Counted from the stretch's first letter, positions 1-6,963 are shown. The stretch is DNA of 7,822 bases from an uncultured Actinomyces sp. (GCA_900554605.1 USHU01000040.1:1-7822), one strand, 5' to 3'. Numbers and translations are program-made. Notes: generated from the sequence alone by a model not told the origin.

Positions 1-1
1 G

Positions 2-316
2 CTCGGCGCCGCGATCGACGAGTTCTTCGGCTCCTTCGAGTCCTTCCAGGCGCAGTTCGCCGCCGCCGCGCTGGGCCTGCAGGGCTCCGGCTGGGCCGTG
101 CTCGCATGGGACACCTTGGGCAAGCGCCTTGTTACCTACCAGCTGACCGATCAGCAGGGCAACATCCCCGTTGCAACTGTTCCGCTGCTCATGCTGGACA
201 TGTGGGAGCACGCTTTCTACTTGGACTACCTCAACGTCAAGGCCGACTACGTCAAGGCCTGGTGGAACGTTGTGAACTGGGAGAACGTCGCACAGCGTTT
301 CGCAGCAGCCCTGTGA
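2..316 (+). CDS. sodA: Superoxide dismutase (Mn/Fe family), C-terminal part
   Basis: This is the 3' end of a cytoplasmic superoxide dismutase, which converts superoxide to hydrogen peroxide and oxygen. The gene enters from the left edge, and 104 codons plus a TGA stop are visible. The metal-binding signature [11 protein letters not shown] carries the Asp and His ligands that define the Fe/Mn family. The [10 protein letters not shown] stretch and the closing segment with paired tryptophans (AWWNVVNW) are typical of the C-terminal alpha/beta domain. The TDQQGNIPV loop lies where Mn-type enzymes have their outer-sphere glutamine, so Mn or cambialistic use is more likely than strict Fe use; this is an inference. 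The N-terminal helical hairpin with the other two His ligands lies outside the window. A strong hairpin follows the stop, and the next gene converges on it. The family is certain; the metal is not. Confidence 0.96.
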   Translation, partial: LGAAIDEFFGSFESFQAQFAAAALGLQGSGWAVLAWDTLGKRLVTYQLTDQQGNIPVATVPLLMLDMWEHAFYLDYLNVKADYVKAWWNVVNWENVAQRFAAAL

Positions 317-342
317 TCACTGCTCGTTAGCTTCAAAGCTTG

Positions 343-368
343 TGGCCCCCGCCTAAAGGCGGGGGCCA
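343..368. terminator. GC-rich hairpin between convergent genes
   Basis: An 11-bp perfect stem (TGGCCCCCGCC / GGCGGGGGCCA) with a TAAA loop sits between the superoxide dismutase stop at 316 and the end of the convergent flavin oxidoreductase gene at 411. Its position and stability suggest a bidirectional transcription terminator. Neither strand has a clear U-tract after the stem, so it is not a textbook intrinsic terminator. This is common in high-GC actinobacteria. Confidence 0.7.
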
Positions 369-410
369 TGGCATTCTCCACTGACAAGATTCAGAACTGA
401 CAAATAGACA

Positions 411-1388
411 CTATCCAAGACGCCTTTGGAGTTCTTGATACTGGGCAAGTTTTTGCGAAACATCAGCGATGTAGCTGATCAGCATGACTTCATCAACGCG
501 ATGATTCCGCGCAAAGTTTGCAATCGTTTGAGCAACCTGGTCGTAGGTGCCAATGATGATCGAGCGATCGCGTTGTGCCCAGCGCAGTGCATCTTCTCGG
601 TCTTCGGCGCTCATCTGCTCGGGTCGCTGGAATCGCACGGGACGTCCCAGTCGTAAACACATGCGGAAGCTCAATGCGGGAAGGGCCTGTTCTAGGGCTT
701 CCGCTTCAGTTGCTGCAGCGCTCACCGCAAGCGCGGAAAGGGTCTGTCCTTGGCCTTCACTCAGGTTTTCGGGCAGGTAATGGTCCATAACTTCTGGCTG
801 TTGTTGGCCGCTAAAGAACTGCGCGTAGGCGTAGTTCATGTTTCGAGTCCCCGCCCAAGCCGCTCTCTGGCCTGAAGAACCCAACAACCACAGTTCAGGA
901 AGCTCATCGGGGCGCGGGTAGACACCAACAGAGGCGTAGGGGTGCCCCTCGGGCAGGGTTCCTCGCATGAAAGCCAAAGTTTCATCAATCAAGGCATTGA
1001 TCGACCCAGGATCAATCGTTGCTCCCTGATTGAGCGCGCGGGCGGAGATCATATCACCGCCGGGGGCACGCCCCAATCCCATGTCGACGCGTCCGGGGAA
1101 CAAGGTGGCAAGAGTGAAGAACTTTTCTGCCATCTGCAAGCTGCCCTGGTGCATGGCCATCACGCCGCCCGAACCAATGCGAATACGCGAGGTCCGATCC
1201 AGAAGGTGAGCCATCACCAGCTCGGGAGCAGAGGACATAAAGACCGGTGTGTTGTGGTGCTCTGCAATCCAGAAGCGATGGAAATCCAGTTCTTCCAGCC
1301 CGCGAGCCAAGGACACCATGTCTTCCAGTGCCTGATGCGGAGTAAATCCATCAAAAAGCGGAACCTGTTCCAGGGCTGAGAGACGCAT
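411..1388 (-). CDS. LLM-class flavin-dependent oxidoreductase (luciferase-like)
   Basis: This is a 325-residue protein of the bacterial luciferase-like monooxygenase superfamily: soluble TIM-barrel enzymes that use reduced FMN or F420 to oxidise small organic molecules. It resembles the single-component MsnO8-like branch. Visible landmarks are the N-terminal PL-DGF strand and LARGLEEL helix, WIAEHHN (about residues 40-46), SSAPELVMAHL (52-62), TSRIRIGSGGVM (66-77), the FPGRVDMGLGRAPGGD motif (about 97-112), PELWLLGSS (164-172) and a late IIIGTYDQV segment (277-285) typical of the cofactor-binding C-terminal part. The length is normal for the family. The ATG at 1386-1388 has a GGAAGGG ribosome-binding site at 1394-1400, five bases upstream, which supports this start. 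The gene converges with the superoxide dismutase and runs in the same direction as the activase, whose last stop is 144 bp upstream. The substrate is unknown. Confidence 0.93.
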   Translation of the reverse strand: MRLSALEQVPLFDGFTPHQALEDMVSLARGLEELDFHRFWIAEHHNTPVFMSSAPELVMAHLLDRTSRIRIGSGGVMAMHQGSLQMAEKFFTLATLFPGRVDMGLGRAPGGDMISARALNQGATIDPGSINALIDETLAFMRGTLPEGHPYASVGVYPRPDELPELWLLGSSGQRAAWAGTRNMNYAYAQFFSGQQQPEVMDHYLPENLSEGQGQTLSALAVSAAATEAEALEQALPALSFRMCLRLGRPVRFQRPEQMSAEDREDALRWAQRDRSIIIGTYDQVAQTIANFARNHRVDEVMLISYIADVSQKLAQYQELQRRLG

Positions 1389-1532
1389 TGTTACCCTTCC
1401 GTTTCACAAAATATCCGCTACTTAAACACGGTTATTCTTGAGGATATTCCCCTAGAGAAGAGCGCGCCGGCCGAGCGATTGTCCGCGCAGAACTCAGCCA
1501 TGCGTCACCCAGCCAACGCCCCAACACTTACC
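1389..1532. promoter_or_regulatory. Intergenic region upstream of the flavin oxidoreductase
   Basis: This 144-bp gap separates the activase end from the oxidoreductase start. It holds the oxidoreductase ribosome-binding site and, on the minus strand, AT-rich sequence including TATTTT that could serve as a weak -10 box; no convincing -35 box is visible. A 7-bp inverted repeat, AATATCC (1410-1416) and GGATATT (1442-1448), brackets 25 bases of this AT-rich patch and could be a regulator site. I see no clear terminator for the activase gene and no small gene. Confidence 0.35.
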
Positions 1533-2036
1533 TCAGCGGAAAGCAGCACCCCGCCTCGGCGGAATCGCAGGTATGCCCAAGCCGACCACGCGGCGTCCCT
1601 CGCCATCAGAGGAACCGCCACCGGATCCACACCCGCAACCACCGCAGGAGGGACCAGCGACGGCCTCGCCGCCCAGGTCTTCGAAATCGAAATCAATCCC
1701 GACCAACTGCAGCACGCCATCATCTTCACCATCGCGCTCGGTGGCATTGTGCTGTTGAACAGCGGTTGCCAGCATCAGCTTGATTCGGTTGAGCTGATTG
1801 ACTTCCGAGGCTCCCGGGTCGTAGTCGACCGCGACAATGTTCGCTTGCGGGTAACGGTTGCGCAGCGCGCGGAACATGCCCTTTCCAACGATGTGGTTCG
1901 GTAGGCATGCAAATGGCTGCGCGCAGATGATGTTCGGGCATCCGTGTTCGATCATGTCGACCATCTCGGCCGTCAAGTACCAGCCTTCGCCAGCCTGGTT
2001 ACCGAGGCGTGCAATGTCCTCCGAACGCGAGATCAT
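1533..2036 (-). CDS. Frame-shifted C-terminal piece of the acyl-CoA dehydratase activase
   Basis: This is a 167-residue frame whose ATG overlaps the stop of the large activase frame (ATGA, four bases). It is not an independent protein family: LGNQAGEGWYLTAEM, PNIICAQPFACLPNHIVGKG and NIVAVDYDPGASEVNQLNRI are the characteristic C-terminal segments of the giant CoA-enzyme activases and should follow the end of the 2033-6130 frame. The frame stays open upstream to 2090, where KVEAHRDIEE precedes the ATG and reads as natural family sequence. It holds conserved-looking cysteines C33, C38 and C44. After the conserved end (about residue 92) comes a roughly 75-residue tail with acidic patches and a Cys/Gly cluster (SCGGCGCGSGGGSS, residues 130-143) before a basic end. 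If the break is real, this piece is made only by translational coupling or not at all; if it is an error, it is the end of one protein of about 1,530 residues. Confidence 0.85.
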   Translation of the reverse strand: MISRSEDIARLGNQAGEGWYLTAEMVDMIEHGCPNIICAQPFACLPNHIVGKGMFRALRNRYPQANIVAVDYDPGASEVNQLNRIKLMLATAVQQHNATERDGEDDGVLQLVGIDFDFEDLGGEAVAGPSCGGCGCGSGGGSSDGEGRRVVGLGIPAIPPRRGAAFR

Positions 2037-5000
2037 CTCTTCGATATCGCGATGGGCTTCAACCTTCCGAAGGCGCGATGGACCGGAACCTCATACTTCT
2101 TGAGGAGCCACAAAGCCATGGGCAAGATTTTGCGCTGTTTGCCGTCGATCCCCAGGTTCTCGTAGTCCCACTCCGCGGTCGCGACCGAGTTATGGAAGAA
2201 CTGCATGAGTCCGGGAAGCTCCGCCTCACAGCCCTCAGCCTCGATGACGTCAACCGCGTGGTTATTCGCATCGGGGTGGAACTTCACAAGGATCTCTCCC
2301 ACCAAACCAACGCGAGGCTTACGCGGAATATCACGCAATTCCAGAGCGTCAAACTCAGCAACGCAGCGCTTGATCAGCGTTGAATAGCGCAGGCGCCCCG
2401 TCAGGAGACCCGTCGGACCGACACGTCCCAAAGTCTCAGAGCGATCACTCACAACCCACTCGCGCACGATCTGATCCCAGCGGCGGTACAGTTCCATCGC
2501 GCTTCCCGGCACGGCCTCGTAAGGACGCACGCGAAGCAGCATGGACTGGATTGCGTCGCCGATGACGAAAGACTGAATTGCCTTGTGAATATGGCGAATT
2601 CCGATCTTGAAGCCGGGGTTGTCTTCCAATCCTTGAACGGAAAGTGCAATGACCGGAACCTGCGGATATCCCGCATCGCGCAGACCCTTACGCAACAGTG
2701 CGGCGTAATTCGTTGCTCGGCACATTCCGCCGGTCTGCGTGATGCCGACTGCGGTCTTATCGGGATCTGCTCGACCCGATACGAATTCGTCGATCAACTG
2801 ACCGATGACAACGATCGCCGGGTAGCAGGAGTCGTTGTTGACGTACTTCAGGCCCGTTTCCATGGTCTGGCGGCTGGTGTGCTCAAGGACTCGCACATTC
2901 AGCCCCGCACGCCTGAACAAGGGCTCGAGGAAACGGAAGTGGATCGGCGACATCTGCGGGGCAAGGATTTCGTATCCCGCATCGCGCATTTCCTCGGTGA
3001 AGACGGCTCGCGCTTCGATGTGTCCAGCCTTGACCTGCTCGGATTCTTCGCGCGCGGCAACAGATGCGGGGTCCTCGTGCACCGCGGTATCAATCGTTCC
3101 CGAGGCCATGGTTCCGCGCTCCGCAACCGCCGCTTCTAGGGAACGCAGGCGGATCTTTGCGGCACCTAGGTTCGATACCTCGTCAATCTTGAGGACCGTG
3201 TGCACGTCGCCTCGGCCCTCGAGGATTTCTTGAACCTGGTCGGCGGTGATTGCGTCAACGCCACAACCGAAGGAGTTGAGCTGGACCATCTCAAGGTCAG
3301 GTTCATCGCCCACGCGCGCAGCAGCCTCGTATAGGCGCGAATGGTAGGACCACTGATCGCGCACGCGAAGAGGACGCTCCAGGCGCTGGTCAATGATGGA
3401 GTCCTCGGTGAGGACGGCCATTCCCAGGCCGATGATGACCTCGGGAATACCGTGGTTGATTTCGGGATCGAGGTGGTAGGGGCGGCCCGCCAAGACGATT
3501 CCACGCACTCCGTGTTCGCGCATCCACTCGAGTGCTTCGCGGCCCTTTTCTTTGATTTCAGCCTTGACCGCTGCGTCTTCTTCCCACGCCTTATCCAGTG
3601 CGCGGGTCATTTCTTCAACGCTGATGTCGTAGCCATACTGCGCGAAGGTGCGCACGAGGTGTGCGGGTAGGTAGTCGCGGTTGCCGAAGTTGATGAAGGG
3701 GCTGATGAACTTCACGCCCGGCTCATTCAGGCGTTCCATGTTGTTACGGATGACTTCGGGGTAGGTTGCAACGACCGGGCAGTTGAAGTTGTTATCCGCG
3801 TCGGTGAGCTTTTGCTCGAAATCAACGCAGGGGTACCAGATCGTTGTGATCCCCTTATCCAACAGGGATTCGATGTGTCCGTGGACGAGCTTGGCCGGGT
3901 AGCACACGTTTTCGGAAGGGATTGATTCCATTCCCTGCTCGAATAGCTCGTGGTTGCTTCGCCCGGAGATCATCACGCGGAAACCGAGCTCGGTGAGCAT
4001 CGTGAACCAGAAGGGGTAGTTCTCGTACATGCCCAGAACACGAGGAATGCCAATGTCTCCGCGGAACGCCTTGGCTTCGGTGAGGCGTCGGTATCCGAAA
4101 ATCCTCTTGTACTTCCAGTCATAGAGGTTGGGAAGGTCCGACTTGCGTGGAACCTTTTCGAGGCTTGCCCCGCGCTCACAACGGTTCCCCGACACATGCC
4201 TTTCTCCATTGGAGAAGGTCGAGATGGTCATCTGGCAGTGGTTTTGACACAGGCGGCAGGTCTTGCGCGTGGTCTCGACTTGGAAGTCCTCGAGGTCTTC
4301 CACGCGAGCGAGTGTCGACTCACCTTCACCGCTGTCGTGCATGCGGGCAGTGAGCGCCGCGCCGTAAGCGCCCATGAGTCCGGCGATATCGGGGCGAACA
4401 ACCTCGCGGCCGGTGAGCAGCTCGAATGCGCGAAGAACCGAGTCGTTGAGGAAGGTTCCGCCCTGGACGACGACGCGTTCGCCCAGATCCGAGGGGTCCT
4501 TGAGCTTGATGACCTTGTACAGTGCGTTACGCACGACCGAGTAGGACAGACCGGCACTGATGTCGCGCACATCCGCGCCTTCTTTTTGCGCCTGCTTGAC
4601 CGATGAATTCATGAAGACCGTGCAGCGCGTTCCCAAGTCGACGGGGCTGCTCGATTCCATGGCCATTTTCGCGAAGTTTCGTACATCGGTTCCCATGGTC
4701 TGCGCGAAGGTTTGCAGGAAGGAACCGCATCCCGAGGAACAGGCCTCGTTGACGGAAATTGAATCGACTGTGTGATCCTTGATCCGCAGGTATTTCATGT
4801 CTTGGCCGCCGATATCGATGACCGAGGTGACGCCGGGCTGGATGAATTCCGCGGCGCGGTAGTGCGCCATTGTTTCGATTTCGCCCTCGTCCATGCTCAG
4901 CGCTGCGGTGACCAGACCTTCGCCGTACCCGGTTGCACAGGATCGGCCAATCACGGTGCCTTCGGGCAGTTCACTGCGGACGCGGCGGACGATGTTGACG

Positions 5001-6130
5001 GCCGCTGCGACGGGGTCACCTTCGTTGGAGGCATAGTGAGTGAAGACGATCCGGTCGTCTTCGTCGATGACGACGGCTTTGATGGTGGTTGAACCGGCGT
5101 CAATTCCGAGCCAGCAGCGCCCGCGAGCCTGAGAGAGATCGGCCTTGGGGATGACTTCTTGTGCATGACGCTGGACGAATTCTTCTTTTTCTTCCGGGGT
5201 CGCGAAAAGGGGCCGCATGCGAGCGGATTCGGCTTCGACGTGTGCGGTGGCGAGACGGTCGATCAGTTGCTCGAGCGCGTTTCCTTCTTCTTCGCCTCGT
5301 TTCTTTGCTTCTTTCGAGGCCAAGAGTGCAGCCCCGATAGCGACGTACAGTTGCGCGTTTTCCGGGGTGATAAAGGAGTCTGCCTTGGGGAGTAGAGTCT
5401 TGTAAGCCTCGCGTAGTTGAGGGAGGAAGTGCAGCGGGCCGCCAAGGAACATGACGTTTCCGCGGATGGGGCGACCGCAGGCCAGTCCCGCAATGGTTTG
5501 GGTTGCGACCGCGCTGAAGATCGAGGCCGCGAGGTCCTCGTGCGCGGCGCCCTGGTTGATCAGTGGCTGGATATCCGATTTCGCGAAGACACCGCAGCGC
5601 GAGGCGATCGGGTAGAGCTGAGTGTGCGCTTCGGCCAGCGCGTTCAGTCCCGAGGCGTCGGTGTGGAGCAGCGTGGCCATCTGGTCGATGAAGGCTCCGG
5701 TTCCACCCGCACAGGTTCCGTTCATTCGCTGTTCAGGGGTGGGGTGAAGGTAGGTGAGTTTTGCATCTTCACCACCCAATTCGATGACGACGTCGACTTC
5801 AGGGTGGAGCCGCTGGGTGGATTCCGTTCCGGCGATGACTTCCTGAACGAAGGGGATGCCCATTGCGCGGGCTGTCGTCAGGCCGCCCGAGCCGGTGATC
5901 GCAGCTTGGACGACGAGTCCCGGGTAGATGTCCTCGATGTCTTCGAGGAGGTGTCCGAGTTCGGCGCGAACATCTGCGTTGTGGCGGCGATAGTCGGAGA
6001 AGAGGATGCGATTGCCGTCCAAGACAACGGCTTTGACAGTCGTTGACCCCACGTCAATACCAAGCTGGCACGGGTGATCCGGTGTGCTTTCGACGTGTAG
6101 ACGCGAGCCTTCAATGATCTGCGTATCCAT
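2033..6130 (-). CDS. Giant 2-hydroxyacyl-CoA dehydratase activase-related protein (BadF/BcrA ATPase x2 + DUF2229 + reductase modules)
   Basis: This 1365-residue cytoplasmic protein belongs to the CoA-enzyme activase family, whose ASKHA ATPases use ATP to push low-potential electrons from an Fe-S cluster into a partner. Module 1 (about 22-272) has the phosphate loop GIDVGSTTVKAVV, IELGGEDAK, and cysteines C140 and C179. Module 2 (about 340-596) repeats this with GIDAGSTTIKAVV, IDIGGQDMK, C464/C468 and C503. Next is a DUF2229-like part with CRLCQNHC (625-632), C651, NVCYPAKLVHGH (742-753) and WYPCVDFEQ (765-773). Then come dehydratase/reductase-like parts with AGRPYHLDPEINHG (881-894), SFGCGVDA (953-960), DSCYP (1100-1104) and TGGMCRAT (1133-1140). 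No Shine-Dalgarno precedes the ATG at 6130; a leaderless promoter is possible. The frame ends in RLKPIAISKR, which does not look like family sequence, while the true C-terminus continues in another frame (1533-2036). No separate dehydratase subunits are nearby, so the substrate is unknown. Confidence 0.93.
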   Translation of the reverse strand: MDTQIIEGSRLHVESTPDHPCQLGIDVGSTTVKAVVLDGNRILFSDYRRHNADVRAELGHLLEDIEDIYPGLVVQAAITGSGGLTTARAMGIPFVQEVIAGTESTQRLHPEVDVVIELGGEDAKLTYLHPTPEQRMNGTCAGGTGAFIDQMATLLHTDASGLNALAEAHTQLYPIASRCGVFAKSDIQPLINQGAAHEDLAASIFSAVATQTIAGLACGRPIRGNVMFLGGPLHFLPQLREAYKTLLPKADSFITPENAQLYVAIGAALLASKEAKKRGEEEGNALEQLIDRLATAHVEAESARMRPLFATPEEKEEFVQRHAQEVIPKADLSQARGRCWLGIDAGSTTIKAVVIDEDDRIVFTHYASNEGDPVAAAVNIVRRVRSELPEGTVIGRSCATGYGEGLVTAALSMDEGEIETMAHYRAAEFIQPGVTSVIDIGGQDMKYLRIKDHTVDSISVNEACSSGCGSFLQTFAQTMGTDVRNFAKMAMESSSPVDLGTRCTVFMNSSVKQAQKEGADVRDISAGLSYSVVRNALYKVIKLKDPSDLGERVVVQGGTFLNDSVLRAFELLTGREVVRPDIAGLMGAYGAALTARMHDSGEGESTLARVEDLEDFQVETTRKTCRLCQNHCQMTISTFSNGERHVSGNRCERGASLEKVPRKSDLPNLYDWKYKRIFGYRRLTEAKAFRGDIGIPRVLGMYENYPFWFTMLTELGFRVMISGRSNHELFEQGMESIPSENVCYPAKLVHGHIESLLDKGITTIWYPCVDFEQKLTDADNNFNCPVVATYPEVIRNNMERLNEPGVKFISPFINFGNRDYLPAHLVRTFAQYGYDISVEEMTRALDKAWEEDAAVKAEIKEKGREALEWMREHGVRGIVLAGRPYHLDPEINHGIPEVIIGLGMAVLTEDSIIDQRLERPLRVRDQWSYHSRLYEAAARVGDEPDLEMVQLNSFGCGVDAITADQVQEILEGRGDVHTVLKIDEVSNLGAAKIRLRSLEAAVAERGTMASGTIDTAVHEDPASVAAREESEQVKAGHIEARAVFTEEMRDAGYEILAPQMSPIHFRFLEPLFRRAGLNVRVLEHTSRQTMETGLKYVNNDSCYPAIVVIGQLIDEFVSGRADPDKTAVGITQTGGMCRATNYAALLRKGLRDAGYPQVPVIALSVQGLEDNPGFKIGIRHIHKAIQSFVIGDAIQSMLLRVRPYEAVPGSAMELYRRWDQIVREWVVSDRSETLGRVGPTGLLTGRLRYSTLIKRCVAEFDALELRDIPRKPRVGLVGEILVKFHPDANNHAVDVIEAEGCEAELPGLMQFFHNSVATAEWDYENLGIDGKQRKILPMALWLLKKYEVPVHRAFGRLKPIAISKR
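2036..2090 (-). other. Window in which the activase reading frame changes
   Basis: The long frame stays family-like to about HRA (residues 1351-1353, down to base 2072), then degenerates and stops at 2033-2035. The downstream frame is open from 2090. A -1 change here, equivalent to one missing base, joins the two. One extra C at the GCC codon around 2072-2074 would give HRALRKVEAHRDIEEM. No homopolymer of five or more bases and no A-AAA-AAG-type slippery heptamer is present. Confidence 0.8.
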
Positions 6131-6165
6131 ACTGCGAAACTATGACGCAGATTTCTAATTTCCAA
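6130..6165 (-). promoter_or_regulatory. Candidate leaderless promoter of the activase
   Basis: On the minus strand, TTGGAA (6165-6160) and TAGTTT (6142-6137) are 17 bases apart and would act as -35 and -10 boxes. Transcription would then begin about six bases further on, at or next to the ATG at 6130, giving a leaderless message. This fits the lack of a Shine-Dalgarno sequence and is common in actinobacteria. The -10 match is weak (3 of 6). The -35 box lies within the inverted repeat at 6155-6179, so a bound repressor would block it. Confidence 0.35.
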
Positions 6166-6179
6166 ACTGTTGAAATTAG
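6155..6179. promoter_or_regulatory. Palindromic operator candidate in the divergent intergenic region
   Basis: Perfect 8-bp arms CTAATTTC (6155-6162) and GAAATTAG (6172-6179) flank a 9-base spacer. This size and symmetry are usual for a TetR-family dimer site. It lies in the 58-bp gap between the divergent activase and TetR genes, covering the candidate activase -35 box and lying just upstream of the annotated regulator start. Autoregulation plus control of the divergent gene is the standard arrangement for this family; binding is an inference. Its core recurs inside the regulator gene at 6258-6289. Confidence 0.6.
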
Positions 6180-6188
6180 ACTGAGGAC

Positions 6189-6935
6189 ATGACTCAATCA
6201 CGGGTGACAAAGGCACAAAAACAGGGAAAAGAGCCTTCGGATTCCCTGAAGGAGCTCTCAGAAGTTTCATCAGATGTTGAAACTTCTGAATTGAATAAAG
6301 AAACATCCCCTCTTTCAAAAATCCATCGAGGTCCCTCCGCTTCCCGCGGAGAAATAAAAAAACGCATCATCGAAGCCGCGCGTAGCGAGTTTGTCACCCG
6401 AGGCTACGACCACACGACGATGCGCTCGGTTGCCCGTAGCGCGGGCTGTGATCCTGCACTGATCACCTACTACTTCAACACCAAGCAAAAGCTCTTCCGC
6501 GCCTGCATGGATCTCCCCCTCGATCCGGCGTCGGAAATCATCGCACTCCTCATGCCAGGACCCAAAGACGCGGCGCGACGCCTCGTGGATTACATCCTTG
6601 ATCTGTATGAGCACACACTGACCTCAGGAACGCTCACCGCCCTCATGCGCGCTCTCACCACCGACACCTCAACATCACAGCGTTTTCGCACCTATATGCG
6701 CACGGACGTCCTTGAGCAAGTGAGTGACTATTTGGCCGCAGATCCCGCCGATGCGCGCCGCCTCGGGGAAATGCTTGAACTCCTCTTGTCGATGCTCTAC
6801 GGGGTCGTGACCATGCGCTACATCATTGCCTTGGAACCCCTGGCAAGCATGCCACGCCAACGAATCCACGCCACCCTCACCCCATTTATCCAAGAGCGCA
6901 TCGACGACGTCTTCGATTCTCTTCTTCCGCAGTAA
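6189..6935 (+). CDS. TetR/AcrR-family transcriptional regulator with N-terminal extension
   Basis: This is a 248-residue one-component DNA-binding repressor. The TetR_N helix-turn-helix spans about residues 53-107: IKKRIIEAARSEFVTRGYDHTTM, then the recognition part VARSAGCDPALITYYFNTKQKLF. The rest is an all-helical ligand-binding and dimerisation domain. Its end, VVTMRYIIALEPLASMPRQR, resembles the TetR_C_17 type found in many actinobacterial regulators. The usual length is 190-220 residues; the excess is about 52 charged, low-complexity N-terminal residues rich in Ser, Glu and Lys, encoded by more AT-rich codons than the rest. The ATG at 6189 is the first in-frame ATG, and the only SD-like bases (GAGG, 6183-6186) are too close to it. 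A TTG at 6291 (residue 35) would give a normal-sized protein and leave the 6258-6289 palindrome outside the coding region, but it also lacks a clear SD. The gene is divergent from the activase and 60 bp upstream of the ABC-like gene. The ligand is unknown. Confidence 0.92.
   Translation: MTQSRVTKAQKQGKEPSDSLKELSEVSSDVETSELNKETSPLSKIHRGPSASRGEIKKRIIEAARSEFVTRGYDHTTMRSVARSAGCDPALITYYFNTKQKLFRACMDLPLDPASEIIALLMPGPKDAARRLVDYILDLYEHTLTSGTLTALMRALTTDTSTSQRFRTYMRTDVLEQVSDYLAADPADARRLGEMLELLLSMLYGVVTMRYIIALEPLASMPRQRIHATLTPFIQERIDDVFDSLLPQ
6258..6289. repeat. Perfect 11-bp inverted repeat within the TetR N-terminal coding region
   Basis: The arms TCAGAAGTTTC (6258-6268) and GAAACTTCTGA (6279-6289) are perfectly complementary and separated by 10 bases. 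Like the intergenic repeat, it has TTTC and GAAA inner ends and the sequence TGTTGAAA at the right-hand junction. The two centres are about 106-107 bp apart, close to ten helical turns. It could be a second TetR operator or an RNA hairpin affecting regulator translation. It falls in the non-domain extension of the regulator, where the coding constraint is low. Confidence 0.55.
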
Positions 6936-6947
6936 ACTGCCATTTTT

Positions 6948-6963
6948 CGGCGTGCGCACGCCG
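6948..6963. repeat. 16-bp perfect GC palindrome after the TetR gene
   Basis: CGGCGTGC/GCACGCCG is self-complementary over 16 bases and begins 13 bases past the TetR stop. As RNA it would form a 6-bp stem with a GCGC loop. The T-run (TTTTT) precedes it rather than follows it, so it is a poor intrinsic terminator. A protein-binding site or a mild attenuating hairpin between the TetR and ABC-like genes is possible. Confidence 0.45.

Noticed and set aside
381..403. Direct repeat CTGACAA (381-387 and 397-403)
   Set aside because: Two 7-base copies between convergent gene ends can easily arise by chance.
1479..1904. 141-codon plus-strand open frame over the activase C-terminal piece
   Set aside because: The minus-strand frame carries the family motifs (GNQAGEGW, NIVAVDYDPGASEVNQLNRI). 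The plus-strand translation has no family features.
2033..2100. Programmed -1 ribosomal frameshift site in the activase
   Set aside because: No slippery heptamer such as A-AAA-AAG is visible near the frame change. An indel or translational coupling explains it better.
3950..4606. 218-codon plus-strand open frame opposite the activase
   Set aside because: It is a shadow of the conserved ASKHA module on the minus strand. It shows no recognisable motif, and long antisense frames are expected in GC-rich coding DNA.
5417..6046. 209-codon plus-strand open frame opposite activase module 1
   Set aside because: Antisense to clearly conserved sequence; its Asp/Gly/Arg-rich composition is typical of shadow frames.
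6258..6289. Intrinsic terminator at the 11-bp inverted repeat
   Set aside because: There is no T-run after either arm, and the repeat lies near the start of an open gene, so a terminator reading is unlikely.
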